This document shows, piece by piece, positions 1 through 9,082 of a stretch of DNA of 64,000 nt. Each line of letters starts with the position of its first letter. Within the stretch, counting starts at the first letter, position 1. This DNA comes from Geomobilibacter sp964432205. GTDB taxonomy: Bacteria > Desulfobacterota > Desulfuromonadia > Geobacterales > DSM-12255. The notes below the pieces were generated by a model. That model was given only the letters and a program-made list of their open reading frames with translations. It was not told the DNA's origin and ran no database searches. The stretch covers positions 1 through 64,000 of the forward strand of contig CAYSMK010000026.1 of assembly GCA_964432205.1 (NCBI GenBank), given 5' to 3'. The position numbers and the translations under genes were made by a program.

Positions 1-87
1 CTGGGGGAGGGCAAAGAGTTCTCCCCCCGGAGGGGGGAGGCAGGAGGGGGGAATGCAGAGTAGTCAGGTTCCGCCTTAGTAATTGGC

Positions 88-119
88 AGACCTCCGAGGG
101 GTCAAAGCCTCGGAGGTCT
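88..119 (+). terminator. Strong hairpin upstream of glcD
   Basis: A perfect 12-bp stem (AGACCTCCGAGG with CCTCGGAGGTCT) closes an 8-nt loop. There is no T-run after it, so it may be a factor-assisted terminator of a gene left of the window or a leader hairpin of glcD. The first 60 bases hold only G-rich and C-rich runs and no gene. Confidence 0.45.
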
Positions 120-143
120 CCCGAACAGAAATGGAGAAATGCC

Positions 144-1517
144 GTGGAACAGTCATTCATTAGCGAACTGAAACAAATCGTCGGCGATCAGTACACGCTC
201 ACTGACCGGGAGTCGCTGGCGGTCTACGGCTACGATTCCACGCCGGAACTCGAAAGCCGGCCCGGGGCGGTGCTGTTGCCGGGGAGTACCGATGAGGTGG
301 TCCGCATCATGCGCCTCTGCCACGAGGCCGGGGTGAGCGTCACACCCCGCGGCTCTGGCACCAACCTGTCGGGTGGTTCGTTGTCGGTCAATGCCGGCGT
401 GGTGATCCAGACCAGCCGCATGAACCGGATCATCGAGATCGACGAGGAGAACCTGACCGCCACGGTGGAACCGGGGGTGGTGACCAGCGTTCTGCACCGG
501 GAGGTGGAGTCGCGTGGCCTCTTCTATCCCCCCGATCCCGGCAGCATGAACATCTCCACCATGGGGGGGAATGTGGCCGAGAATTCAGGCGGCCTGCGCG
601 GCCTGAAATATGGGGTCACCGCCGACTATGTCATGGGGCTGGAGACCGTTCTGGCGGACGGCGACATGTTGAAGAGCGGCGGCAAGGTCGTTAAGGACGT
701 TGCCGGATACAGCCTCAATCCGCTGCTGGTTTCATCAGAAGGGACTCTCGGATTCTTCACCGGCATCATTGTCAAGCTGATCCCCCGGCCGCAGGGCAAG
801 ATCACCATGCTGGCCCATTTCCCGGTATTGCAGGATGCTGCCTTGGCGGTCTCGGCCATCATCGCCGCCAAGGTGATCCCTGCCACTCTGGAATTCCTTG
901 ATAAAGTGACCATCAGGTGCGTAGAGGATTACGCCCATGTCGGATTGCCGCTGGACGTGGACGCCGTGCTGCTGATCGAGGTGGACGGACATCCGGTGGT
1001 GATTGCAGAGGAGGCCGCTGCGGTGGCGGAGATCTGCAAAAAGCATCGCTGTTCATTCTTCCAGACGGCGAAAGACGCCGAAGAGGCGCTTAAGCTGGCC
1101 ACGGCCCGCCGTACGGCACTTTCGGCCCTGGCCCGGCTCAAACCGACCACCATCCTGGAGGACGCCACCGTGCCGCGCAGTTGTATCGCCGCCATGCTGC
1201 AGGTCATCCAGGATTCTGCCAAAAAATATTCTGTCACCATCGGCACCTTCGGCCACGCCGGCGACGGCAACCTGCATCCCACCTGTCTGACCGACGAGCG
1301 GGACAAGGATGAGATCGCTCGTGCCCATGCCGCCTTTTCCGAGATCTTCGACGCTGCCATCGCCATGGGTGGGACCATTACCGGCGAGCACGGGGTCGGC
1401 ATCGCCAAGAAGAAGTACCTGCCGAGGCTGGTGGGGGAGTCGGGGATTCGCGTCATGCGGGGGATAAAGCAGGCGTTTGATCCAAAGGGGATACTGAATC
1501 CGGGGAAAGTATTTTGA
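144..1517 (+). CDS. glcD: FAD-linked 2-hydroxyacid oxidase, GlcD / D-lactate dehydrogenase type
   Basis: Cytoplasmic flavoprotein oxidising glycolate, D-lactate or a similar 2-hydroxyacid. The 457 residues have the usual order: an N-terminal FAD-binding PCMH-like domain (about 35-215, with PRGSGTNLSGG and STMGGNVAENSGGLRGLKYG) and a C-terminal FAD-oxidase domain ending in TFGHAGDGNLHP and TGEHGVGIAKK, where the substrate and flavin contacts lie in this family. Start chosen as GTG at 144 because GGAG sits 7 nt upstream. It is followed by an iron-sulfur CCG-domain gene, the normal partner that passes electrons to the quinone pool or another acceptor. GlcD, D-lactate and other 2-hydroxyacid oxidases cannot be told apart by sequence alone, so the substrate is open. 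Confidence 0.88.
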   Translation: MEQSFISELKQIVGDQYTLTDRESLAVYGYDSTPELESRPGAVLLPGSTDEVVRIMRLCHEAGVSVTPRGSGTNLSGGSLSVNAGVVIQTSRMNRIIEIDEENLTATVEPGVVTSVLHREVESRGLFYPPDPGSMNISTMGGNVAENSGGLRGLKYGVTADYVMGLETVLADGDMLKSGGKVVKDVAGYSLNPLLVSSEGTLGFFTGIIVKLIPRPQGKITMLAHFPVLQDAALAVSAIIAAKVIPATLEFLDKVTIRCVEDYAHVGLPLDVDAVLLIEVDGHPVVIAEEAAAVAEICKKHRCSFFQTAKDAEEALKLATARRTALSALARLKPTTILEDATVPRSCIAAMLQVIQDSAKKYSVTIGTFGHAGDGNLHPTCLTDERDKDEIARAHAAFSEIFDAAIAMGGTITGEHGVGIAKKKYLPRLVGESGIRVMRGIKQAFDPKGILNPGKVF

Positions 1518-1522
1518 TCACT

Positions 1523-1654
1523 GTCCACGAAAAGCACGAAATTTCACGAAAGAGAAGCAACGATCAGAATAAACCGTATGTATTTCTGTGTTCCTGATGC
1601 CTGAGCTTAACTCTTGTTTGTTTTACTTTCGTGTCTTTCGTGCATTTCGTGGAC
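1523..1654. repeat. Imperfect inverted repeat built on TTCGTG motifs
   Basis: The arms at 1523-1551 and 1626-1654 are near-perfect reverse complements made of repeated TTTCGTG words (CACGAAA on the other arm). They fill the glcD-glcF gap and can fold into one long stem. This is the form of a REP-like dispersed repeat; effects on mRNA stability or attenuation are only inferred. Confidence 0.6.
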
Positions 1655-1667
1655 AAAAGAGGTTTTT

Positions 1668-2918
1668 ATGGACTACGTCAAACTGATCAACTGCATGCGC
1701 TGTGGCATGTGTCTGCCGGTCTGCCCGACCTATAAGGAGACCTTTCTGGAGACCGCTTCGCCCCGCGGCAGGGTGGCCCTGGTGCGGAAATTACAGGAAG
1801 GGGAGCTGGACCAGTCGGAGCGGTTGCTGGAATACCTCTCGCTCTGCCTGGACTGCCAGGCCTGCGCCTCTGCCTGCCCCTGCGGGGTCAATGCCGGCGA
1901 GCTGGTGGCCGAGTTCACCTGCGAGCGGAAGGGGGAAGCCGGTCTCGGCTTCATGGAAAACCTGATCCTGCGCAAGCTGGTGCCCCATCCGGACCGTCTT
2001 GAGACATCCATGGTGCCGATGCGGATCTACCAGCAAAGCGGCCTGCAGAAGCTGGTCAGACGACTCGGTGTCCTGAAGATGTTCCCCAAACCGCTGGCAC
2101 GGATGGAGGGGCTCCTCCCCGAGCTGCCGTCCAGAGCGCTACGTCAGACCATCCAGGAGGTCACGCCGGCATGCGGCACGGAGCGCGGCACGGTCGGTTT
2201 CTTCCTCGGCTGCGTCATGAGCCTGATCTTCTCCGAGGCAAGCCGGGCCACCATCCTGCTGCTCTCGTCGCTGGGTTACCGGGTGATCACCCCGCGTGAC
2301 CAGGTCTGCTGCGGCGCTCCCAATATGCTGGGGGGGGACCTGGAGGGGCTGAAGGAGGCGGCACGCACCAACGTGGAGCTGTTCGGCGGCTACGGGGTCG
2401 ACTTCATCGTCACCGACTGCGGCGGCTGCGGGGCCGAGCTGAAGAAGTACGGACACCACCTGGACGGCGATACCGCAGCCGCGGCGTTCAGCGGCAAGGT
2501 GCGCGACATCTCCCAGCTCCTGGCCTTGCATGCCGAGGAGTTGCGGCCGCTCTTGAAGCCGCTCGGAATGCGGGTCACCTATCACGACCCCTGTCACATT
2601 GCCCATTGCCAGGGGGTGCGCAGGGAGCCGCGCGACCTGCTGAAACTGATCCCCGGTCTTTCGTATGCCGAGCTGAACGAGGCCGATGCCTGCTGCGGCA
2701 GCGCCGGCACCTACAATATCGGGAAGCCGGAGATGTCTGACCGGGTGCTCCGCCGCAAGGTGGAGAACATCAGGACCACCGGCGCCGAGCTGCTGGTCAC
2801 GTCAAATCCGGGCTGCCTTTTGCAGCTCAGAAAGGCGCTGGCGGAAGAGACGCCACCGCTTCGGGTCGTGCATCTCACCGAGCTGCTGCTCGCCAGCAGC
2901 AGGGGAACAGCGCCATAA
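1668..2918 (+). CDS. glcF: Iron-sulfur CCG-domain oxidoreductase subunit, GlcF/LutA-like
   Basis: Electron-transfer partner of the upstream flavoprotein. Near the N terminus there are two 4Fe-4S ferredoxin motifs (CMRCGMCLPVCP and CLDCQACASACPCG). These are followed by two CCG (DUF224) repeats, each with a CCG signature (QVCCGAPN with TDCGGCG, and YHDPCH with DACCGSAG). They resemble the cysteine-rich non-cubane cluster domains of heterodisulfide reductase and glycolate oxidase. The reading frame is open from 1614, but ATG 1668 has AGAGG six bases upstream and begins right at the first cluster domain, so 416 residues are preferred. Likely in an operon with glcD and the regulator that follows. 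Confidence 0.87.
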   Translation: MDYVKLINCMRCGMCLPVCPTYKETFLETASPRGRVALVRKLQEGELDQSERLLEYLSLCLDCQACASACPCGVNAGELVAEFTCERKGEAGLGFMENLILRKLVPHPDRLETSMVPMRIYQQSGLQKLVRRLGVLKMFPKPLARMEGLLPELPSRALRQTIQEVTPACGTERGTVGFFLGCVMSLIFSEASRATILLLSSLGYRVITPRDQVCCGAPNMLGGDLEGLKEAARTNVELFGGYGVDFIVTDCGGCGAELKKYGHHLDGDTAAAAFSGKVRDISQLLALHAEELRPLLKPLGMRVTYHDPCHIAHCQGVRREPRDLLKLIPGLSYAELNEADACCGSAGTYNIGKPEMSDRVLRRKVENIRTTGAELLVTSNPGCLLQLRKALAEETPPLRVVHLTELLLASSRGTAP

Positions 2919-2987
2919 ACCTGTTGCCATCGGCCGGAGTATGGTGTATCCATTACTGAAATCAGTCGCACCGTCTCCGTGGCCTAC

Positions 2988-3707
2988 ATGAACTTCAAAC
3001 CGATCAGACCGAAAAAGATAGCGACCCAGATCGCCGAACAGATCCGGACCTCCATCCTGGCCGGCGAGTTCACCCCGGGCGAAAAACTCCCCCCCGAACG
3101 GGAGCTGGCCGAAATGTTCGGCGTCTCCCGGCCCTCTGTCCGCGAAGCACTCAACACCCTCGCTGCTGCCGGTCTGGTGGAGTCCTACCAGGGTGGCGGC
3201 ACGGTCGTGAAGTCCCTGGTGGAAAGCGGTTCCGGGCCTCCCCTGTCGGAACTGATCAAGGTGGAGCGTGAGCGGGCCCTGGATGTGATCGAGGTCCGCA
3301 AGTGCATGGAGGGGTGGACCGCCTATTACGCGGCTGAGCGGGCGCTTCCCGAAGACCTGCGCAAGCTGGCGGCCATCATCGACGGCATGGAACGGAACCT
3401 GGCCGGCATGCAGCCGTCCGAGGATCTGGACGCCAATTTTCACATCATCATCGCCAAGGCGACCCACAACATCGTCTGGCTGCACCTGATGCAGAGCATC
3501 TTCGACGCCATGAAGGAGTTCCAGCAAGGGGTCTGGCGGGCGGTCTACCTGACCGGCGACGACCAGCGCACGCTCTTCGATCATCACCGCACCATCTACG
3601 AGGCGATCCGCGACCGCGACCCGGAAGGGGCGCGCGACCGGATGCTCACCCATCTGAACTTTGCCGAGGCACGAAGCAGCGTCTATCTCCGCCAGGAAAC
3701 CGCCTGA
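2988..3707 (+). CDS. GntR-family regulator, FadR/LldR subfamily
   Basis: Transcription factor with an N-terminal winged helix (ILAGEFTPGEKLPPERELAE, then VSRPSVREALNTL as recognition helix) and a C-terminal all-helical FCD effector domain (about 85-235) with the family's D and H residues that hold a metal or small acid. FadR/LldR relatives next to lactate or glycolate oxidases normally sense the hydroxyacid and repress that operon; this is inferred from position. ATG 2988 is preferred over GTG 2979. The 69-bp gap after glcF shows no convincing promoter, so it is probably co-transcribed with the oxidase genes. Confidence 0.85.
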   Translation: MNFKPIRPKKIATQIAEQIRTSILAGEFTPGEKLPPERELAEMFGVSRPSVREALNTLAAAGLVESYQGGGTVVKSLVESGSGPPLSELIKVERERALDVIEVRKCMEGWTAYYAAERALPEDLRKLAAIIDGMERNLAGMQPSEDLDANFHIIIAKATHNIVWLHLMQSIFDAMKEFQQGVWRAVYLTGDDQRTLFDHHRTIYEAIRDRDPEGARDRMLTHLNFAEARSSVYLRQETA

Positions 3708-3784
3708 CCCGTTCCTCCCCCGTTATCTGTTGCCGAATCCGTGAGCTGTCTTGCCCCTTGCGGGTGTCCGAATCAGGAGGAATC

Positions 3785-4732
3785 ATGAAACGGAAAACTC
3801 TCCTGGTGCATCTGCACAACGATGTGGATGCCTTTTCAGTGAAGCCCCGCCATCTTGCCCGGATACGGGAGGCCTTTCCCGACGTCGCCCTCGTCGAGTC
3901 GACCGACCGGGAAGGGTTGCAGGCCGGTCTCGCCGCTGCCGACTGGCTCCTGACCTGGAGTTTCCGCCCGGAGTGGTATGCGGCGTCGCCACGGCTCGAA
4001 GCCGTCTTTACCCCTGCCGCCGGCAACGATTGGGTTCCGCCCGACCCGACCGGCCGGGTGCGGAATTTTTACGGCCATTTCCATGGCCGGATCATGCGGG
4101 AAAGCCTGCTGGCGATGATGCTCCATTTCAACCGCCGTCTGGCCCGGACCATGGCCAACCAGGAGCGGACGGTCTGGGATCGGGGAGTCAACTACGGCTG
4201 TTCATCACTGTTCAGCCAAGCGGTAGTGATTGTGGGTTACGGGGCCATCGGCAGGCAGATGGCGGAACTTCTCAAGGCGTTCGGCGCTCGGGTGACAGGG
4301 ATAAAGCGGTCGTTAGAGGGGATTGGCAGGGACCCGCATACCGAAAGGGTCGTGACCTTCGACCAACTGGAAGAAGAGCTGCCGATTGCCGATCACGTAG
4401 TCCTGATGCTCCCCGGCGGACCGGACACCACCGATCTGTTCACCGAGCGGCACCTCAGCCTGATGAAGCCCGGCTCCTACCTGTACAACCTTGGACGTGG
4501 CAACTGCTATCGGGAGGAACACCTGGTGCATGCCCTGCAACGCGGCCCGCTGGCCGGCGCCGGGCTCGATGTGTTCCGGGAGGAGCCGCTGCCGCCGTCT
4601 TCCCGGCTCTGGAATCTTCCCAACGTGCTGATCACCCCGCACGCCAGCGCCATCAGTCGGGAGTATCTCGACCTCTATATCGAGGAATGGATTGAAACCT
4701 TCAAGGGGGTGGGGAGAGGTGATGGACGGTGA
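3785..4732 (+). CDS. D-isomer-specific 2-hydroxyacid dehydrogenase
   Basis: NAD(P)-dependent dehydrogenase interconverting a 2-hydroxyacid and a 2-oxoacid. It has a Rossmann nucleotide-binding motif VVIVGYGAIGRQMAE (about residues 142-156). The family's catalytic Arg/Glu/His are visible as NLGRGNCYREE, LDVFREEPLP and ITPHASA. Length 315 is normal. Start set at ATG 3785, with a perfect AGGAGG five bases upstream; an upstream in-frame codon at 3758 has no ribosome site. It directly follows the FadR-type regulator, so it likely feeds the same hydroxyacid metabolism. Exact substrate (glycerate, glyoxylate/hydroxypyruvate, phenyllactate-like) is not resolvable. Confidence 0.86.
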   Translation: MKRKTLLVHLHNDVDAFSVKPRHLARIREAFPDVALVESTDREGLQAGLAAADWLLTWSFRPEWYAASPRLEAVFTPAAGNDWVPPDPTGRVRNFYGHFHGRIMRESLLAMMLHFNRRLARTMANQERTVWDRGVNYGCSSLFSQAVVIVGYGAIGRQMAELLKAFGARVTGIKRSLEGIGRDPHTERVVTFDQLEEELPIADHVVLMLPGGPDTTDLFTERHLSLMKPGSYLYNLGRGNCYREEHLVHALQRGPLAGAGLDVFREEPLPPSSRLWNLPNVLITPHASAISREYLDLYIEEWIETFKGVGRGDGR

Positions 4733-4750
4733 TGCAGTGTAAATTTTGTC

Positions 4751-4779
4751 TTGACAGCGGGAATTGTCTTGTGTGATAA
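4751..4779 (+). promoter_or_regulatory. Sigma-70 type promoter of the Rrf2 gene
   Basis: TTGACA at 4751-4756 and TGATAA at 4774-4779 are separated by 17 bp, about 30 bp before the start codon. TTGTCTTG occurs twice, at 4747-4754 and 4764-4771, 17 bp apart; this could be a regulator half-site pair, possibly autoregulatory. Confidence 0.6.
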
Positions 4780-4808
4780 AGGATAAAATCGGTCTTTAAA
4801 GGTTCGTT

Positions 4809-5213
4809 ATGATGGAACTGACCCGCAAGGGTGAATATGCAATCCGCGGCATCGTGTATCTGGCCCAGCAGCCGCCGGGCAAGATCGCCCTTATCAGTGA
4901 GATCGCCGACGCAACGGATGTGCCCCAGACCTTTCTGGCCAAGATCTTTCAGAGCTTTGCCAAACTCGGCCTGGTCCAGTCCTTCCGGGGGACCGGCGGT
5001 GGATTCCTCCTGGGACGTTCCCCGTCCCAGATCACCCTGCGCCAGGTGGTGGAAGCGGTTGAAGGTCCGATCATGCCCAACCGCTGCCTGATGGTAGAGG
5101 GGAGTTGCGACAGATCCGCACGCTGCCTGGTACACCCGGTCTGGCGCAAGGTTCAGAACGAAGTTGGCAAGATTCTTGATAATGTCACTCTGGAAGATCT
5201 GGCAAAAGCATAA
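4809..5213 (+). CDS. Rrf2-family regulator with a Cys triad
   Basis: Winged-helix regulator of 134 residues starting MMELTRKGEYAIRGIVYLA, the typical Rrf2 N terminus. Cys93, Cys100 and Cys106 are spaced as in Fe-S-binding IscR/NsrR/RsrR-type members (NRCLMVEGSC, then ARC). Such proteins respond to nitric oxide, oxygen or redox state through a [2Fe-2S] or [4Fe-4S] cluster. It is encoded just ahead of cydAB, and a perfect dyad over the cydA -10 box suggests it is the local repressor of the oxidase. ATG 4809 and ATG 4812 are equally possible starts. The inferred ligand is a cluster sensing O2 or NO; the sequence does not decide. Confidence 0.85.
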   Translation: MMELTRKGEYAIRGIVYLAQQPPGKIALISEIADATDVPQTFLAKIFQSFAKLGLVQSFRGTGGGFLLGRSPSQITLRQVVEAVEGPIMPNRCLMVEGSCDRSARCLVHPVWRKVQNEVGKILDNVTLEDLAKA

Positions 5214-5243
5214 ATATTTCACCAAGGCTTTTTTTTGTCCAAC

Positions 5244-5266
5244 AACAGGATATAATTAGTCCTGTT
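5244..5266 (+). promoter_or_regulatory. Dyad operator over the cydA -10 box
   Basis: AACAGGA (5244-5250) and TCCTGTT (5260-5266) form a perfect 7-bp inverted repeat around a consensus TATAAT at 5251-5256. A protein bound here would block RNA polymerase. The adjacent Rrf2 regulator is the obvious candidate. No good -35 box precedes it, as often seen at regulated promoters. Confidence 0.6.
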
Positions 5267-5338
5267 AGCCTGATCTAACACTCAACCGGTTATCGATCCC
5301 TCGATTCACCAGGAAAACAACACAGCAGAGGAGGAAGT

Positions 5339-6685
5339 ATGGACGTTTTAACCCTCAGTCAGTTGCAGTTCGCAGCGACAGGCATGTTTCACTGGATTTT
5401 TGTCCCCCTCACACTCGGGCTATCGATCATTACTGCCTGGATGGAGACCAAGTATGTCACCACGGGAGACGAGACCTGGCTTCGCATGACAAAGTTCTGG
5501 GGCAAGCTGTTCCTGATCAACTTCGCACTGGGGGTGGTCACCGGCATCACCATGGAGTTCCAGTTCGGGATGAACTGGGCGGAGTATTCGCGCTACGTGG
5601 GAGACATCTTCGGTGCACCACTGGCAATTGAAGCGACCTTTGCCTTCTTTCTCGAATCGGTGTTCATCGGCGTCTGGATCTTCGGCTGGAACAAGGTGTC
5701 AAAAAAGGTCCACCTGCTGGCCATCTGGCTCGCCGCTGTCGCCACAAACATTTCTGCGCTGATCATCCTGCTGGCAAACGCCTGGATGCAGAAGCCGGTC
5801 GGCTACGTGATGCGCAACGGCAGGGCCGAGATGAGCGACTTCCTGGCCGTTCTCACCAATGACTACGGTTGGATCAAGTTCATACATACGCTGCTTTCGG
5901 GTTATGCCCTTGCCGCCTTCGTGATCATGGGCGTCTCCGCCTGGCACCTGCTGCGCAGGAACGAGATTGACTTCTTCAAGCGCTCCTTCAGGCTGGCAGC
6001 TGTCTGGGCATTTGTCTCCACCCTCGGTGTTGCCGTGACGGGCGACATGCACGCCGTGGAAATCGCCGAACATCAGCCGACCAAGTTCGCGGCCATGGAG
6101 TCGCAATGGGAAACCAAGCGCGGTGTCGGCATGAGCCTGCTGCTGATCCCGGATGTGGCGAAAGAGTGCAACAGCGTCGATCAGCTCTGCATTCCAAATT
6201 TGTTGAGTCTGCTGGCGTTCCATGATGCAACCGGTGAAATCAAGGGGCTGAAGTCTTTTCCCAAGGAACTCCGCCCGCCGGTCATGCCGACCTTCCTCAG
6301 CTTCCGGCTGATGACCGGTCTGGGAATGTTCATGCTGTTGACCAGTCTGGTCGGTATCTTTTTGTCACGCAGGGAAAAATTCGCCGAATACCGCCTGTTC
6401 CTGATGCTCATGGTTTGCGCAATACCGGCCCCCTATCTGGCACAGCAGTTGGGGTGGCTCGTGGCCGAATTGGGTCGTCAACCCTGGATCGTGTACGGTG
6501 TGCTCAAGACCTCCGATGCGGTCTCCAAGGCGATCACAACCACCCAGGTGGCCCTGTCGCTGACCGGCTTTGTCCTGCTGTACGGCATGTTGGGTGCAAT
6601 TGACGTCTTTCTGCTGGTCAGACACGCCAAAAAAGGGCCGGACAAGGATCTTTCAACCATACTCAACGTGCAGGGGAGGGGATAA
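5339..6685 (+). CDS. cydA: Cytochrome bd quinol oxidase subunit I
   Basis: Heme-bearing subunit of the inner-membrane bd oxidase that takes electrons from quinol and reduces O2 to water. Residues seen: axial His near the N terminus (TGMFHWIFVPLT), the second heme His in FIHTLLSGYALAAF, the Met ligand region FRLMTGLGM, and the conserved GRQPWIVYG motif of the quinol side. 448 residues with about nine membrane helices; the Q loop is short. GAGGAGGAA just before ATG 5339 fixes the start. With cydB three bases downstream it forms the standard operon; in a mostly anaerobic organism it would serve O2 detoxification or microaerobic respiration (inference). Confidence 0.95.
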   Translation: MDVLTLSQLQFAATGMFHWIFVPLTLGLSIITAWMETKYVTTGDETWLRMTKFWGKLFLINFALGVVTGITMEFQFGMNWAEYSRYVGDIFGAPLAIEATFAFFLESVFIGVWIFGWNKVSKKVHLLAIWLAAVATNISALIILLANAWMQKPVGYVMRNGRAEMSDFLAVLTNDYGWIKFIHTLLSGYALAAFVIMGVSAWHLLRRNEIDFFKRSFRLAAVWAFVSTLGVAVTGDMHAVEIAEHQPTKFAAMESQWETKRGVGMSLLLIPDVAKECNSVDQLCIPNLLSLLAFHDATGEIKGLKSFPKELRPPVMPTFLSFRLMTGLGMFMLLTSLVGIFLSRREKFAEYRLFLMLMVCAIPAPYLAQQLGWLVAELGRQPWIVYGVLKTSDAVSKAITTTQVALSLTGFVLLYGMLGAIDVFLLVRHAKKGPDKDLSTILNVQGRG

Positions 6686-6688
6686 GTC

Positions 6689-7744
<1,056 letters not shown>

Positions 7745-7797
7745 ACCGCGTATACTCAATACACCTGAAAGGCGGTTCAATCCATTAATCGTTTTCA

Positions 7798-7832
7798 GCA
7801 GGCCCGATCGGCACCCCGGTCGGGCCTGTTTG
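7798..7832 (+). terminator. Rho-independent terminator of cydAB
   Basis: AGGCCCGA and TCGGGCCT pair around a GC-rich centre, followed by a short T stretch (GTTTG). It lies 55 bp after the cydB stop. Confidence 0.7.
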
Positions 7833-7897
7833 CATCACGGAGGGGGGTGTGCTATAAACAGTGTGCATCAATACACAGTTTCCGGAGGTGATGTGAC

Positions 7898-9061
7898 ATG
7901 GGTTTCAGGTACCTGTTTCTTGCAGTTTTGATACTTCTGAACGGCGCGGTCGCTGCCATTGCCGCCGACAAGGTGGACCCGGACGCCGTCGTGAAGCAGG
8001 GGGAATTTGCCGTACGGCTCGTCAATGCAACCGGGCTCGCGGCGGGGTTGCCGGAAAAGCCGGCCGTGAAGGATTGCCTGGCGATCCTTGGTGGCAACCG
8101 GAGCTACCTGTTTGAGGCCGAAGAGTTCTTCGACAAGGTCGGTGACCGGGTAACGGTGCGCAGCCTGAAGGTGTACGGACCCTTTTCCGGTAAGGGGTGG
8201 GTCAGCGGGACCACTACACCCACCCCGGTACGTTTCAGGGTACTGCTTCCCCTGGGGGGAAAGTACACCTTTTCGGTTGCCGCCAAAGGTAACGGTCAGA
8301 CCTGGTCGATAGCCGGTAAGGCATTCAGGGTGAATCCCGGCGAAACCATCAAGGAGGTGACTGCCGGCACCATCAACCTGACGGCAGGGTATCTGGACTT
8401 CAATGTCATGCTCCCCCCCGAGGGAGTGATCGATTATGTCCGCTTCGAGGCGCCGACCCTCCCGGCCGCAGCTCCCCTCGCCGGCTGGCAGCCGGACGAG
8501 CCGCTCAGACTGTCCACTCTGGCAGAAATCGTGACCCCGCTGCTCGATCTGGAAAAAAGTCTGCCGGATGACAAAAGTGCGCCGGTTAGACCCCTTGCGG
8601 TTGCCGTGTACGGGAAACTGCCGCCTAATGTCGAGGTGACTGATTCGACCGTCCTGGGGCGGCCGATGGCGCCCAAATGGGTCAAGACCGGTGGCGCTCC
8701 GGTAACGATCGATCTTCCTCTCCAGATCGATGCCGCTGCTGCCTATCGCATCAGGGTCCGTTTTACCGGTGCCGAACTGACGACGGTCATCGGCAACCAG
8801 ACCATTACCAGGACGGGGAAACCGTATCTGGAGTGGTATGACCTCGGTGCCATCCGTCTCACCGCCGGCAGCCATCAATTGCGGCTGAAGCTCTCCCCAT
8901 TTGCCGGGGTGGATGTGGTGGAGTTGACCAAGAAAACATCGGCTGCTGCCGATTATCTGGCTGCAGCCAAGATAACCGGCAATCCTTCGTCGGCGGTAAA
9001 GAACGCCGATCTGGACGCCATGTTGCCCGGGATCGCCGGCCGCTATCAAGAGCGTCACTAA
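7898..9061 (+). CDS. Secreted protein of unknown function
   Basis: 387 residues with a clear Sec signal (MGFRYLFLAVLILLNGAVAAIAA, cut probably after AIA-A), so periplasmic or outside. The rest is rich in short beta strands and Gly/Thr/Val. Two stretches (about 95-195 and 250-345) look like jelly-roll or carbohydrate-binding beta sandwiches, the second with LEWYDLGAIRLTAGSHQLRL, a pattern of such modules. I do not recognise a named family. GGAGGTGAT ahead of ATG 7898 supports the start. It stands alone between the cydAB terminator and comEC, 21 bp before the latter, so the two may be co-transcribed. Confidence 0.7.
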   Translation: MGFRYLFLAVLILLNGAVAAIAADKVDPDAVVKQGEFAVRLVNATGLAAGLPEKPAVKDCLAILGGNRSYLFEAEEFFDKVGDRVTVRSLKVYGPFSGKGWVSGTTTPTPVRFRVLLPLGGKYTFSVAAKGNGQTWSIAGKAFRVNPGETIKEVTAGTINLTAGYLDFNVMLPPEGVIDYVRFEAPTLPAAAPLAGWQPDEPLRLSTLAEIVTPLLDLEKSLPDDKSAPVRPLAVAVYGKLPPNVEVTDSTVLGRPMAPKWVKTGGAPVTIDLPLQIDAAAAYRIRVRFTGAELTTVIGNQTITRTGKPYLEWYDLGAIRLTAGSHQLRLKLSPFAGVDVVELTKKTSAAADYLAAAKITGNPSSAVKNADLDAMLPGIAGRYQERH

Positions 9062-9082
9062 CCGACCGGGGGGAGGCAGGAC

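Noticed and set aside
2919..2987. FadR-type operator (TGGTNNNACCA) before the GntR gene
   Set aside because: Only a partial match (TGGTGTATCCA) was seen; too weak to list.
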